This document shows, in pieces, positions 1-9,997 of a stretch of DNA of 64,000 bases. How positions within the stretch are numbered: position 1 is the stretch's first letter; each line of letters starts with the position of its first letter. Where the stretch lies: assembly GCA_032716605.1 (NCBI GenBank), contig CM064519.1:20758348-20822347 (forward strand), given 5' to 3'. Under the pieces are notes generated by a model that was not told the origin of the DNA, made no database searches, and saw only the letters and a program-made list of their open reading frames with translations. Source of the stretch: Paralithodes platypus. Taxonomy: Eukaryota > Arthropoda > Malacostraca > Decapoda > Lithodidae. The position numbers and the translations under genes were made by a program.

Positions 1-483
1 ATTCTCTCCACATGTCCATACCATCCCAGTCTACTTGTACGCATCACCTCGCTAATACTCTTTATACCTAAACGTCTCATCAGCTCAACATTTGTTGTTC
101 TATCCTGTAGCCTGGACCCACACATCCATCTCACCATTCTCATCTCATTACGCTCCATTCTGTTGACATCCTCTACTTTAACGGCCCATGTTTCTGAGGC
201 ATACGTCATTGCACTTCTAACACATGAGGCATACACTTTTCCCTTCAGGGGGAGAGGCATTCTTTTCATGGTCAGGATTGGCATCAGTTATCTGAACTTC
301 CCCAGCCACACCTAATTCTAGCAACAGTGGCAGCCTCGGCCCCACCACCGGCAGAGATGGTATCTCCTAGGTAACAAAACTTGTTCACCAGCTCCAAGTC
401 TCGTTTCCAAAATTCACAGTCACAGGATCATCACTTAACACAAGCTCGCCTTTGCACACTACGCACTCAAATTTCCCTATTTC
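1..483 (-). pseudogene. LINE C C-terminal tail, frameshifted
   Basis: The minus strand continues the polyprotein beyond the finger with KFCYLGDTISAGGGAEAA, then, in shifted frames, segments similar to the conserved tail found after RT in RTE-like LINEs (SxMTYxSETWA and NEMRMVRWMCG types). Several small indels interrupt it. The true 3' end is beyond base 1. Confidence 0.6.
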
Positions 484-2064
484 TCACTTATCCTTCGGCA
501 GGGGTCCCTTTATTCTACTACAGTTCTTACTCCCATGGTGTACCCAACATCGACAAATGCTACATTGAATTGAGTTAGCGCCCACTCCCTTTCCACACAC
601 TGCACATGGGTATGCACCGCTCTTTTCCACATTGCCTCGTCTCAATCTACAATGCATAACCTTGGTTTTGTTAATATTGACTCTTAAACCCTTGCTCGCC
701 ATGCCCTCTCTCCACTCTCTGAATTTGGCCTCAGCATCTTGCACACTGTCAGCTATTAGGACTAAATCGTTTGCATAAAACAGTTCCAACGGGAGTCTGC
801 CTCTAAAAACTCTAGACAGTGCCTCCAAGACCATAATAAAGAGGAGGGGGCTTAACACTGAACCCTGATGGACTCCAACACGGACTGCGAACTCATCACT
901 CAGTACACCCTTCACCCTCACCGCACTTCGCGAATCCTCATACATCTTCATTATCACACGCACCAGCCACTCTTCCACACCAAGTTTCCTCATAGCCCAC
1001 TGCACAACATCTCTAGGCACCCTATCAAAGGCCTTCTCCAGGTCTACAAACACAAAGTAAAGATCCTTGCCTTTTAGTAAGTATCTTTCCTGTACCTGCC
1101 TGACTATGAAGATAGCATCGGTTGTACCCCGTCCTGGCATAAAACCAAACTGCATATCATCAATAGAGATGCTTTGCCTGATCAAAACCCTCAAGGACTC
1201 TTTCACAGACCTTCATGATTTGGTCAAGCATTTTCAGGCCCCTATAATTTCCTCTATCTAGCACATCCACTTTTCCTTTGTATATATTCACTATCACACT
1301 TTTGAGCCAATCCTCTGGGATTTTCTCATCCTTAATAATGATGTTTATCAACTCAGTAACTAAGTTTACACCAGTCTCCCCTGAAGCTTTTATCATCTCA
1401 GCGACAATGTCAGAGCAACCTGGAGCTTTACCGTCCTTCATTTTATTGATTGCGTCGCTCACTACAGCTGATGCTATCAAAGGAGTGGGCCCAGATATTG
1501 GTTTTTCGATACTAAGCTGTTCCTTATCCCATTCAAACTCTACATTTAGCAATCGTTGATAGTGTGCCTTCCATGCTTCTCTGATTTCATTTCTGCGTAC
1601 ACAATCTTCCCATTATCGTTTCTAACACACTGTTCACCTATAATATCCCTACTGTCATTTTTAACTCGCCTAGCTAGGTTGAAGATCCCATTGGGATTGT
1701 CAGTGTTACACACTTGTTCGAGGACCAGGTCCTTATTGCGATTTTTAGCATTGTAAATAACTATTTTGGCAGTTCGTTTAGCTGCCTGGTATTCCTCCTT
1801 GCTGCCTCCTTTCTTCCATGCTTTGAAGCATCTCCTTTTCTCTTTCACAGCATGTTCTACCTCATCGTTCCACCACCAGGAGGTCTTATTCCTGGGGTGA
1901 CCCTTTGTTTTCCCACAGACTTTGTCAGTGGCAGCGATAAGGCTATGCTTAAGAAAGTTCCACTGACTATTTACATCATTAGGCCTAGCTTCCTTATTTC
2001 TATTAATTTCCTCCAGTTCACTAAGAAACCTATCCCTAACTTCCTTGTTCTTCAGCAGCCACAC
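484..2064 (-). pseudogene. LINE C reverse transcriptase, several frames, degenerate catalytic box
   Basis: Frames 2064-1546, 1552-1160 and 1206-484 read consecutively as a LINE RT. Recognisable blocks are KAPGCSDIVAEMI, DRGNYRGLKML, GFMPGRGTTDAI, FVDLEKAFDRVPR (motif A), VHQGSVLSPLLF (motif B) and LFYANDLVLIADS at the catalytic position. The family normally has YADD, so here the first catalytic Asp is Asn. Downstream is a CAVC-x-CSIC-x-WVH finger resembling the PHD/C2-type fingers known from some RTE-like elements. Frame breaks plus the YAND change argue that it is non-functional. Confidence 0.85.
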
Positions 2065-2969
2065 TTTCCTTTTTGGGTATGTATACCTTCTTGCACTTAG
2101 GATCTCTGTATAAGCTCATGTCGCACACAAGTAGCTTATGCTGGGGGATACATTCTTCGCTCGGGATGACCTTTACATCTCGAACTAGTTTCCAGTCTTT
2201 CCTGTTAACCAAGATGTAATCTATCTGGCTACTGGAGACCCCAGAGTTATATGTGATCAGGTGGCTCTGTCTTTTCTTGAACTTTGTGTTACACACAACC
2301 ATGTTGAGCGCAACGCAGGACTCCCAATATATATTCGCCTTCCAGATTTCTCCTTCCGTAACCATTTCCTCCATGTACCCCCTCGTATCCATCTGCAGAT
2401 GCTCCCACGTGGCCATTGAGGTCCCCCCCCACGATTGTTATTTCATTCTCCGAGAGGCCTGAAATGACACTGACTGTGTCATTCCAGAAGTCCTCTTTTA
2501 TCTCTTTCTGTAAACCAGCCTGTGGGGCATATGCAGATATCACATTCAGAATTCTTTCACCAACTTTCAACTTCAAAACAATCAGCCTTTCACTAACTCT
2601 CGTAATCTGAAGCACACTTTCCGCCAGCTCTTCAGCCACCAGAACACCCACTCCTCCTTTCGCTTTATCAGTCTCCACACCCATCCAGTATATCCTATAT
2701 CTTTTCCTCCTTCCGACAATCCACTGTACCCCATACCTCTTCCAGAGTGTTTCCTGGGTGCAGCAGGCGTCCACTCGCCTCCTCTCACACATCTCAGCCA
2801 CTTCATTCGCTCGCAGATTCAAACTACCAACATTCACACTAGCAAGTCTGAGTTTGTGGGGGGCATTTGTCCTTGTCCTGTGCGGTTTTGATTCATCGGA
2901 CTTACGTTTATTTTCTTTGGTTTTAGTCATAGTTACTGTAGGTAGGTTTGGCTGGCAGATGGACATCAC
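2036..2969 (-). pseudogene. LINE C apurinic-type endonuclease domain (frameshifted)
   Basis: Two overlapping minus-strand frames (2969-2289 and 2416-2036) together make an exonuclease-endonuclease-phosphatase fold. The first begins MMSICQPNLP and carries the N-rich SVNVGSLN start, the catalytic CTQETLW glutamate motif, ISAYAPQ and GGDLNGHVGA. After a frameshift near 2416-2289 the second carries SSQIDYILVNR and PQHKLLVCDM, which supply the last Asp and His motifs. The enzyme would nick target DNA to prime reverse transcription. The start at 2969 is the first Met of the long frame; a basic segment follows it. The frameshift makes it inactive as read. Confidence 0.85.
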
Positions 2970-3352
2970 GCCCCCCCAGAACTCCGGCTCCAGTCTACCC
3001 CGGGACCATTCCCAGCACCTTCCCCCAAGAGATTACAAGGCGGTAGGATCCAGTGGCCTCGGTACGCCCCACCAGAACCAGCCGCAGGGACGCACCCCGT
3101 GCGCGTACACGGCACTACGACTGGCCTGGTATTTTTCGCCCAATGACAGGGCAGCCGCCTGGAGCGCTACCATCAGGTTCAGGCCCTATACTATTGGGCG
3201 GAAAGTGTCAGTCCGGGGAAACACTACGTACTGTACTCTCTGGATCCATTTCGTCCAGGTTGGGCCCAGGGCGCCAGGGCCGGGTCCAGAGGGAGCAACA
3301 CCCACCGCCAGTGTGCCGCCATTAGGCAACTTGGAGCAAGTACAATGAAGCC

Positions 3353-3535
3353 CTGTCACAGCACTGTCATATAGAGACAATGCCAGCACCAATAACAAGG
3401 CTTTATTGTATAGTGATGGCTACTTGGTCCGCAAGTCTAACACCATCCCCCCTATTAGTCGCCTTGTACGACATGCAGTAGGATGCGTGAGGCATATTCT
3501 TTTCTTCCTCCACCATTAGATGAAAGCCCCCTTAC
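3353..3535 (-). promoter_or_regulatory. Putative 5' leader/internal promoter segment of LINE C
   Basis: The segment just upstream of the endonuclease frame contains the word TTAGTCGCCTTGTACGACA (plus strand, about 3456-3474) followed by GCATATTCTTTTC. Similar words recur near the 5' end of several arthropod LINEs, so I infer that this is the element's leader with possible internal promoter activity. A short GTACA repeat (3547-3565) follows and may mark the insertion edge. Confidence 0.35.
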
Positions 3536-3586
3536 CCCCTGGGGGGTACAGTACAGTACAGTACATAGTAATTAATAGGGAAAGAC

Positions 3587-3801
3587 GGGGTAATTTCGCC
3601 GAAAATCGCGTATTTTGACGAATAGAAACGGCCACAAATGGAATTTTAAAAAATTTAACTTTTTATCTATACATTCAGCCTTTCTGCTATAGATGACCAA
3701 AAAACAAAAAAAATATATAATGTTTTGGTTATGCTGCCGATTTTTTGAAAAAAGTTACTCTCGCAGCGAAATTACCCCGGCCGGGCGGGGTAATTTCGCC
3801 G
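3587..3801. repeat. Inverted-repeat MITE-like remnant with GGGGTAATTTCGCC ends
   Basis: GGGGTAATTTCGCC at 3587-3600 is matched in inverse orientation by GCGAAATTACCCC ending at 3778, and again directly at 3787-3800. The last two form a hairpin (11-bp arms, 8-nt loop). The AT-rich interior has no coding potential. The word resembles the end of the 9998-11343 pogo-like element (GGTAACTTCGG), so I read this as a small, degenerate member of the same broad class. Confidence 0.5.
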
Positions 3802-4009
3802 CGACCTATTTTACGCATCATCTAGCTAGTAAACTAGATAACATTATATGATTAATGGCCAGACAAAACACTAGCACACAGGTAAAAGCAATGAATACAT
3901 TCACAAACCCAAACTGACACTAAACATGCCAATAGAAAAACGTCGCACGCACACACACACAACTGAACAGGGCGGGCAGAGATGCAGGTGTGTCACACGT
4001 GTAGGCCTA

Positions 4010-4175
4010 GGCGCTACTGTGTCTAGTGCGGGTGTGGATGTGTCTAGTGCGGGTGTGGAGTTGTGGACATTTAGTGCGGGTGTGGATGTGTCTAGTGCGG
4101 TTGTGGACGTATTTATTAGGCCTACGGGTGTGGAAGTATTTAGTGCGGGTGTGGACGTGTCGCGTGTAGGTTATT
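4010..4175. repeat. GTG-rich minisatellite, about 21-bp unit
   Basis: Variants of TCTAGTGCGGGTGTGGATGTG are repeated about six times. An open frame across it is only a product of the repeat and is not called as a gene. Confidence 0.75.
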
Positions 4176-4320
4176 AGTGCAAAGTACCAGGCAGCAGCTG
4201 ATGGCTACTGCCAACACTGTGTCACACGCAAACATACAAACAAACAAAAACACATACAAACCACCCACAAACACCCCCTTACCTTACCTTTAGATACCTT
4301 TAGATGTGTTCGCCGCTCTT

Positions 4321-4600
4321 CTAGCGGCACCAAGGAGCGCGACGCCCCTCGTTATGGGTGGTGATTTGGTGCAGTAGACTGTTTGAAGCGACAGCTCGCT
4401 CCCTTGCGAGGATGGGCTCGTCTGGCACTTTTTGCAGTTCGACATCTAGGGCTCTCTTGAAGTTGTCTAACGAGATGTCCCTTATGTCTCTTACTCGCCG
4501 TGGGAGTTTGTTGAAGAGACGTGGGCCTCTGTGTGATAACCAGCCCTCTCGCAGAGAGCCCATAGCACCCCTGTTATTCCACACACAACTTTTTAATAGG
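4321..4600 (-). pseudogene. CR1-like LINE RT C-terminal fragment
   Basis: The minus-strand frame contains SHRGPRLFNKLPRRVRDI, DNFKRALDVELQKVPDEP and NSLLHQITTHNEG, the pattern seen at the C-terminus of CR1/L2-type LINE polyproteins (RGxxLFNxLP, FKxxLDxxLxxVPDEP). Nothing upstream in this strand continues it. The opposite-strand RT at 4608 starts abruptly next to it, so two LINE fragments abut head to head. Confidence 0.65.
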
Positions 4601-4607
4601 AAGAGAA

Positions 4608-5074
4608 ATGAGGACCACAATACGAGACGAATATTCCCAGTGGGGGAGTGTGACGAGAGGAGTACCACAGGGATCAGTGTTGGGTCCGATAATGTTCCTA
4701 CTTTATGTAAACGACATGCCAGAAAATTTGAATAGTCATATGAATATGTTCGCGGATGACGCTAAGATCATGAAGAATATCACCTGTATAGAAAGTTGTC
4801 AGGATCTTCAAAAGGACCTAGATAAGTTGCACAGATGGAGCCAAACCTGGAAAATTAGTTTCAATGCAGAAAAGTGTCATGTTTTGGAAGTGGGAACAAG
4901 TGAGATAAGGCCAAGCTGGGAGTACAAATTAGGAATTGAAAAAATCGGCAAAACACGGCATGAGAAGGACCTTGGAGTGATAATACAAGATGATCTATCG
5001 CCGGAGAAGCATATTAACATGATCATTGGAGGAGCATATGGAATAATAACCAATATGAGAGTGGCATTTAACTA
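4608..5074 (+). pseudogene. CR1-like LINE (family D) RT, part 1, split by pogo-like insertion
   Basis: The frame carries VTRGVPQGSVLGPIMFLLY (motif B), MFADDAKIM (catalytic FADD), a LDKLHRWSQTWKISFN block, KCHVLEVGT and EKDLGVIIQDDLSPEKHIN, typical of CR1-type RTs. It is interrupted in the codon after AFN by the element starting at 5075. The same frame resumes at 9804 as (Y)LDEEMLRKLIIR when one copy of the TA duplication is removed. The 58-59 kb LINE encodes the related ALNYLDETMVAKIM, supporting the join. The N-terminal half is missing. Confidence 0.85.
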
Positions 5075-5199
5075 CAGTAAACCCTCGCTCTTTCGGACTA
5101 ATTGGGGGAGACCCCTGTCCGAAAGAGTCAAAAGTCCGAAAGGGCCGAGTCCGAACTCACACTTCAGCTATTCGGACTTGTCCGAATGTCTGAAATAAT

Positions 5200-6066
5200 G
5201 CATCTATCTCCCTTATACATATATATAACTATGTCTTATTTGGTATTTTTTTAATCTATGAATCAATTCTAATACGATGGAATTGAAAACAATATTACCC
5301 TTCTAATACACAAATAATAAAATGAAAAAGAGAGTAAATAAAAATGTCTCCTTTGTCTTTCAGAAACATAAGTCCATCTCGTATATGTTAGTATTTTATC
5401 GCTCGCTCGCCCCTAGCCACTCTCTCTCTCTATCTATTTCTCTCTAATGCATCTAACTAACTCCCTTATACATTAACATAACTATGTCTTATTTGGACTT
5501 TTTGTAATCTATAAATAATTTCTAATGCGATGGAATTGAAAACAATATTATCCTTCTAGCACACAAATAATAACATGAAAAAGAGTCAATATAAAAGTCT
5601 CCTTTGTCTTTTCAGAACCAATTAAGTCCGTCTCATAATAGTTCGTGTTTATCGCTCACTTCCCCTTCTGCAACTCTCTTTCTATCTATCTTGTCTTTGC
5701 AAAACCAATTAAGTCCGTCTCATAATAGTTCGTGTTTATCGCTCACTTCCCCTTCTGCAACTCTCTTTCTATCTATCTTGTCTTTTCAGAACCAATAAGT
5801 CCGTCTCATAATAGTTCGTGTTTATCGCTCACTCCCCCTCTGTAACTCTCTTTCTATCTATCTTGTCTTTTCAGAACCAATAAGTCCGTCTCATAATAGT
5901 TCGTGTTTATCGCTCACTCCCCCTCTGTAACTCTCTTTCTATCTATCTTGTCTTTTCAGAACCAATAAGTCCGTCTCATAATAGTTCGTGTTTATCGCTC
6001 ACTCCCCTCTGTAACTCTCTTTCTATCTATCTTGTCTTTTCAGAACCAATAAGTCCGTCTCATAAT
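5200..6066. repeat. Satellite inside P1: about 250-bp units, then 85-bp units
   Basis: A roughly 250-bp unit (beginning ATCTAACTAACTCCC or a variant) occurs twice from 5200 to 5640. An 85-87-bp unit containing GTTCGTGTTTATCGCTCAC then starts at 5641, 5728, 5814, 5899 and 5984. LINE A1 interrupts the array at 6066, and it resumes at 9140 with the same word at 9146. Each short unit contains a pyrimidine tract ending TTGTCTTTTCAG. Confidence 0.85.
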
Positions 6067-6138
6067 TCAATTCTAATTGCCTCTATATATAGAAGCCCAA
6101 ATAATAGCAGGGGAGAGGATGATAACCTACTGAAAGCA

Positions 6139-6967
6139 ATGGAGGAGATAGATAATAGAGAGAACAAATATAAAATTTTGATTGGAGATTTCAATTTGCC
6201 AAGGATCAACTGGGCAAATTGTACTACTCCAGCGGGACAGGGTAGCATGGAAAATAAGTTTATAGAGAAAGTGAGAGATTGTTTTTTAACGCAACATATT
6301 GTAGAGATGACAAGATATAGAGATGGGACGCAGGGGAGTGTACTTGATTTGATTTTTAGCAATGAAGAGGATATAGTGGAACATGTTAATGTGGATAGCC
6401 CTATAGGTCGTAGTGACCATGCCTGTATAAGCTTTAGTTGTAACATTAAATCGGAGAGGGATAATAAAAGCAGTAGAAAAATATACATGTATGATAGAGC
6501 AGATTATGAGCTGCTGAGACGGTGTTTTGGACATTGACTGGGGGGAATATTTGAACGGTGAAGACGCTGAAGGAATGTGGAGGAAAATTAGAGTCAAACT
6601 GGAGAATGCTGTATCCAAAAGTGTACCAGTAAGGGAATATAAGGATAAAACAAAATTGAGGAAAAGAACTAACCCAGAATTGCCAATGAAAAGAAAGCTT
6701 TGGATATTGATTAGAAGAAAGAAACGATTGTGGGAAAGATTAAAATTGTTAAAAAAGAACAGGGGGTCTAGTATAGAGGCTAAGGAAGTGGATCTGGAAC
6801 GTAGACAAATAAACAATAAAATAAGGTGGGAAACAAGGAGGGGGGTGAAGGAGAGGGAGAGAGAGATAGCTAGAAATGTGAAGGATAATCCAAAAATATT
6901 CTGGAAGTACATTCAGGAAAAATTAACAAGAAGAGTAGGGATCCCAGAGCTGGGAAGAGTTGAATGA
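6139..6967 (+). pseudogene. LINE A1 endonuclease C-terminal half and linker
   Basis: The frame 6139-6537 contains KILIGDFNLPRINW, GSVLDLIFSN and GRSDHACISF, the last three conserved blocks of the LINE AP endonuclease, including the catalytic Asp/Asn and SDH motifs. A frameshift near 6527 moves the reading to 6527-6967, a Lys/Arg-rich linker (KRKLWILIRRKKRLWERLK) that leads to the RT. Another break near 6955 precedes the RT frame. The N-terminal half is absent because of 5' truncation. Confidence 0.8.
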
Positions 6968-8501
6968 TGGGAGTAGAGCGGAGACTGATAAGGAGAAAGC
7001 AGAGGTGCTGGGGAAATACTTTGGGGGGGTACTAACAGTGGAGTCGGAGGATGCAGTGCCTACTATTCCCATCAAACAGGCACCGGCACTAGAACTAGTA
7101 GAGTTTTCCCATGCTATAGAAAAAATGAACAGAAGTAAGTCACCGGGACCGGATGGGATACACCCAAGAATCATAAAGGAAGGAGGGGAGATGTTAGTAG
7201 AGCCATTGAAAATGTTATTTGAGGTATCGTTTAATACAGGACAAATCCCGATGGACTGGAGAGAGGCGAACATAACAGCTATATTTAAGAAGGGAAAGAG
7301 AAATGACCCAGGGAATTATAGACCAGTCAGTTTGACAAGTGTTGTGTGTAAACTAATGGAAACGGTAATTAGAGAAGGAATAATGGATCATATGAAGTCA
7401 AACCAACTTTTCAGTGGGAGACAGTTCGGATTCTTGCCGGGGAGGTCGACGGTACTACAGCTAATTAAGGTGGTAGATGATTGGATGCAAATTCTAGAAG
7501 ATGGTGATGTAATAGACGTGGTATATTGCGATTTTATGAAGGCCTTCGATAAGGTCCCACATAAAAGGTTAATAGAGAAAGTTAGAAGCTATAATATAGG
7601 GGAGAAATGTGTGAAATGGATAGAAGCCTTCCTGAAAGATCGGAGACAGAGGGTATTGGTGAATGGAATAGGCTCGGGGTGGAGGGAAATTACAAGTGGG
7701 GTACCTCAGGGATCTGTGTTGGGACCACTGCTGTTCGTTATATTTATCAACGACTTGCCTGAAGTTATAACTAATGGAAGTGAGGTATACCTGTATGCGG
7801 ATGACACTAAACTGTATAGAAGAGTGAGGAGTAAGGAAGATATGGGTTTGCTTCAAGGAGATGTGGAGGGCATGAAGGGATGGTCTGAGCATTGGTTAAT
7901 GCCTTTTCATCCAAAAAAATGCAAGTACATGCAGATTGGGACCAGCAAGATAGACAAGGTAGGATACAGTATGTATGAAGCGATGGAGGAAGTGAGTGCA
8001 GAAAAGGATATAGGAGTAGTGATAGACAATAAGTTAAATTTCTCAGAACATTTAGCAGAAAAGATAAACAAAGCCAATAGAATTGTAGGGCTGATAAGGA
8101 GGACATTTGTGTCACTTGACGAAGAAATCTTCAGGAATCTATATACAGCGCTGGTTAGGCCGCACCTGGAATATGCAAACCAGGTGTGGGCTCCATATAT
8201 GGTAAAGGATATAGAAGCAGTGGAGAAAGTGCAGAGGAGAGCTAGCAAGCTGGTACCAACGTTGAAGAACGCGGGCTATGAGCAGAGGTTGAGGACACTG
8301 GGACTTCCGACACTGGCATATAGGAGAAAGAGAGGGGATATGATAGAGACTTTTAAGATAGTGTCAGGAAAGTACGATGAGGATGTGTGTGAAGGTATCT
8401 TCTTGATGCGGGAGGGAACAAGAACGAGAGGACACTCTAAGAAAATTTACAAAGAAAGAAATAGGCTTGAGAAGGCGAAGAACTCATTTTGTGAGTGGTA
8501 A
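6960..8501 (+). CDS. LINE A1 reverse transcriptase
   Basis: A 513-residue frame with a full RT: KSPGPDGIHPRIIKEGGE near residue 60, NYRPVSLTSVVCKLMET, FGFLPGRSTVLQLI, VYCDFMKAFDKVPHKRL (motif A), TSGVPQGSVLGPLLFVIFIN (motif B), VYLYADDTKLYR (catalytic YADD), KCKYMQIGTSKID and VRPHLEYANQVWAP in the thumb. It reverse-transcribes LINE RNA at the nicked target. A 5-bp deletion near 8490 relative to other copies truncates the C-terminus, which continues in another frame at 8495-8690. It is nearly identical to copies A2, A4 and A5. Confidence 0.85.
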   Translation: MNDGSRAETDKEKAEVLGKYFGGVLTVESEDAVPTIPIKQAPALELVEFSHAIEKMNRSKSPGPDGIHPRIIKEGGEMLVEPLKMLFEVSFNTGQIPMDWREANITAIFKKGKRNDPGNYRPVSLTSVVCKLMETVIREGIMDHMKSNQLFSGRQFGFLPGRSTVLQLIKVVDDWMQILEDGDVIDVVYCDFMKAFDKVPHKRLIEKVRSYNIGEKCVKWIEAFLKDRRQRVLVNGIGSGWREITSGVPQGSVLGPLLFVIFINDLPEVITNGSEVYLYADDTKLYRRVRSKEDMGLLQGDVEGMKGWSEHWLMPFHPKKCKYMQIGTSKIDKVGYSMYEAMEEVSAEKDIGVVIDNKLNFSEHLAEKINKANRIVGLIRRTFVSLDEEIFRNLYTALVRPHLEYANQVWAPYMVKDIEAVEKVQRRASKLVPTLKNAGYEQRLRTLGLPTLAYRRKRGDMIETFKIVSGKYDEDVCEGIFLMREGTRTRGHSKKIYKERNRLEKAKNSFCEW

Positions 8502-8690
8502 ATGAGTGCAACGCACTGCCCCAGTATGTAGTCGATTCCGAATCAATAAGGGAGTTTGAAAGTAATCTTGATAAAGCATGGGGAAGACAAGATTTGAAGT
8601 TTGATTATAAAACAAAAATACAGAATAGTAAAAATGTTGCGTCTGCTACCGCCGCCGCCAACACCGTGAACGACCGCAGCAGTGCAAGTA

Positions 8691-9065
8691 CAGTAGGGTC
8701 TCACATAAAACGAGTTTATGGTCGATAAACGAGGGCGTTTTATGTGAATTCGTTTTATGTGAACACAGCATTTTGGTGGCGCAATATCGTCAATGTTCAC
8801 TGTAAGCGAAAATTTTCGTACAAAGCGAACGATATTTCGTACGTTTTGTACGATATTTCGGCGTTTTATATGAAAGCGTACGAAATTTTGTACGTTTTGT
8901 ACGATATTTCGGCGCTCTATATGAAAACTCCTTGTATTTGCCCCACTTTGGCGGCGGACTCGTTTTATGTGATCACATTCGTTCTGATCGAAAATTAAAT
9001 ATTAATATTTTAGTCGGTCGTTTTAGAGACTCGTCGTTTTATGCGAACAATGCGGGACCCTACTG
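8691..9065. mobile_element. Pogo/Tigger-like MITE P2 inserted in LINE A1
   Basis: Ends CAGTAGGGTC and GACCCTACTG are inverted, with TA at 8689-8690 and 9066-9067. The empty site GCAAGTACTGGTACTG is present in copies A3 and A4 (minus strand), proving a precise TA-duplicating insertion. The interior repeats CGTTTTATGTGAA-like and TACGATATTTCG-like words and has no real gene. Confidence 0.93.
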
Positions 9066-9803
9066 TACTGGTACTGAGCTGGATACACAGGCATAGTTTG
9101 CCTTTTTCCAGAGGATCTACTGTAAGAAACTGTAAGAAAATAATAGTTCGTGTTTATCGCTCACTCCCCCTCTGTAACTCTCTCTTTCTATCTAATGCAT
9201 CTCCGTAACTCCCTTATACATTAACATAACTATGTCTTATTTGGACTTTTTGTAATCTTTGAATCATTTCTAATGCAATGGAATTGATTGTGTTCTTTTA
9301 TTTAATAATTTTCATTTTAGTAAGCGTTGTTTCCACATAGCGATTTTGATAATTTAATTTGACTTTATATTGTCCTTGTCCCAATTTTGGTTTGTTTAGT
9401 TTGCAAGTTTTACATTTTAATTTTAATTAATATAATAAATATAAGGCCGAAACTCGGCTCTTCGGTCCGAATGCGAAATAATTTTTCTCAGCCTTTCAGA
9501 CAAATCCAAAAGGCTGAAATAATGTCCGAAGTTTATAAGTCCGAATACACATTCACCTAACCAGACAAGTCCGAAACTCGGCTCTTTGGTCCGAATGCGA
9601 TTTAATTTTTCTCAGCCTTCCGGACAAATCCGAAAGGCTGAAGCATGAGTCCGAAGTTAAATGTAGTCCGAAAAGGACGGAGGTATTTTCTCAGCCTTTC
9701 GGACAAATCCGAAAGGCTGAACCATGAGTTCGAATTGAAATGCTTGTCCGAAAGCCTTGGAATTCCGAAAGAGTGAAGTACGAAAGAGCGAGGGTTTACT
9801 GTA

Positions 9804-9840
9804 TTTGGACGAAGAAATGTTAAGAAAACTGATAATACGG
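9804..9840 (+). pseudogene. Family D LINE RT, part 2 (12 codons), cut by DIRS A
   Basis: LDEEMLRKLIIR continues the RT frame from 5074. It stops where the 3' terminus of DIRS copy A (ATACGGGTTTGAC) begins near 9836. The remaining C-terminus is not found elsewhere in the window on the plus strand. Confidence 0.75.
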
Positions 9841-9997
9841 GTTTGACAGCCGAAGGGAGAGAAGGAAAACTAACTATTGTATTTAGTAATGGTTCCGTAG
9901 TCAATGACGTGAGAGCCTTATATATATAAGGGCTCCCCGGAGACCCCCGTGAGGGTCCCGGAGAAAGCATCAACGCGACCCAAATATATAAAAAGTA

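Larger units (their letters stand above)
1..3535 (-). mobile_element. RTE-like non-LTR retrotransposon (LINE C), 3' end cut by window edge
   Basis: Reading the minus strand from about 3535 down to 1, one finds in order a leader, an endonuclease domain (2969-2036), a reverse transcriptase (2064-484) and a C-terminal region with a Cys/His finger and a GSEAW-type tail (483-1). This order is that of an RTE/jockey-type LINE. The coding region is broken into at least five frames, so the copy is dead. The clade is judged from motifs only. The 3' end and any target-site duplication lie outside the window. Confidence 0.85.
6067..9139 (+). mobile_element. CR1/L2-like LINE family A, copy A1 (longest)
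   Basis: A 5'-truncated LINE starting inside the endonuclease (IYRSPN motif encoded just after 6080), continuing through RT and ending in the family 3' tail CTGTAAGAAACTGTAAGAAA. ATAAT occurs on both sides (6062-6066 and 9140-9144) and is the likely target duplication within the 85-bp satellite. It carries a 375-bp pogo-like element at 8691-9065. Four other copies in the window share the same tail. Confidence 0.9.
5075..9801. mobile_element. Pogo/Tigger-like element P1, enlarged by satellite and LINE
   Basis: The left end CAGTAAACCCTCGCTCTTTC and the right end, read inward on the minus strand, share their first 20 bases exactly. TA at 5073-5074 and 9802-9803 flanks both ends, and removing the element restores the host LINE frame. 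Subterminal DNA is packed with TCCGAAAG/CTTTCGGA words (5090-5200 and 9440-9785). There is no transposase; the interior is a satellite plus LINE A1. The TA target and CAG end fit pogo/Tigger elements (Tc1/mariner superfamily). Without the LINE it would be about 1.65 kb. Confidence 0.85.

Noticed and set aside
3926..4177. Open frame rich in SAGVDVS repeats
   Set aside because: It is translated minisatellite with a 21-bp (in-phase) unit, so openness is expected.
5641..6066. Possible CRISPR-like array in the 85-bp repeats
   Set aside because: The repeats are tandem and homogeneous without spacers.
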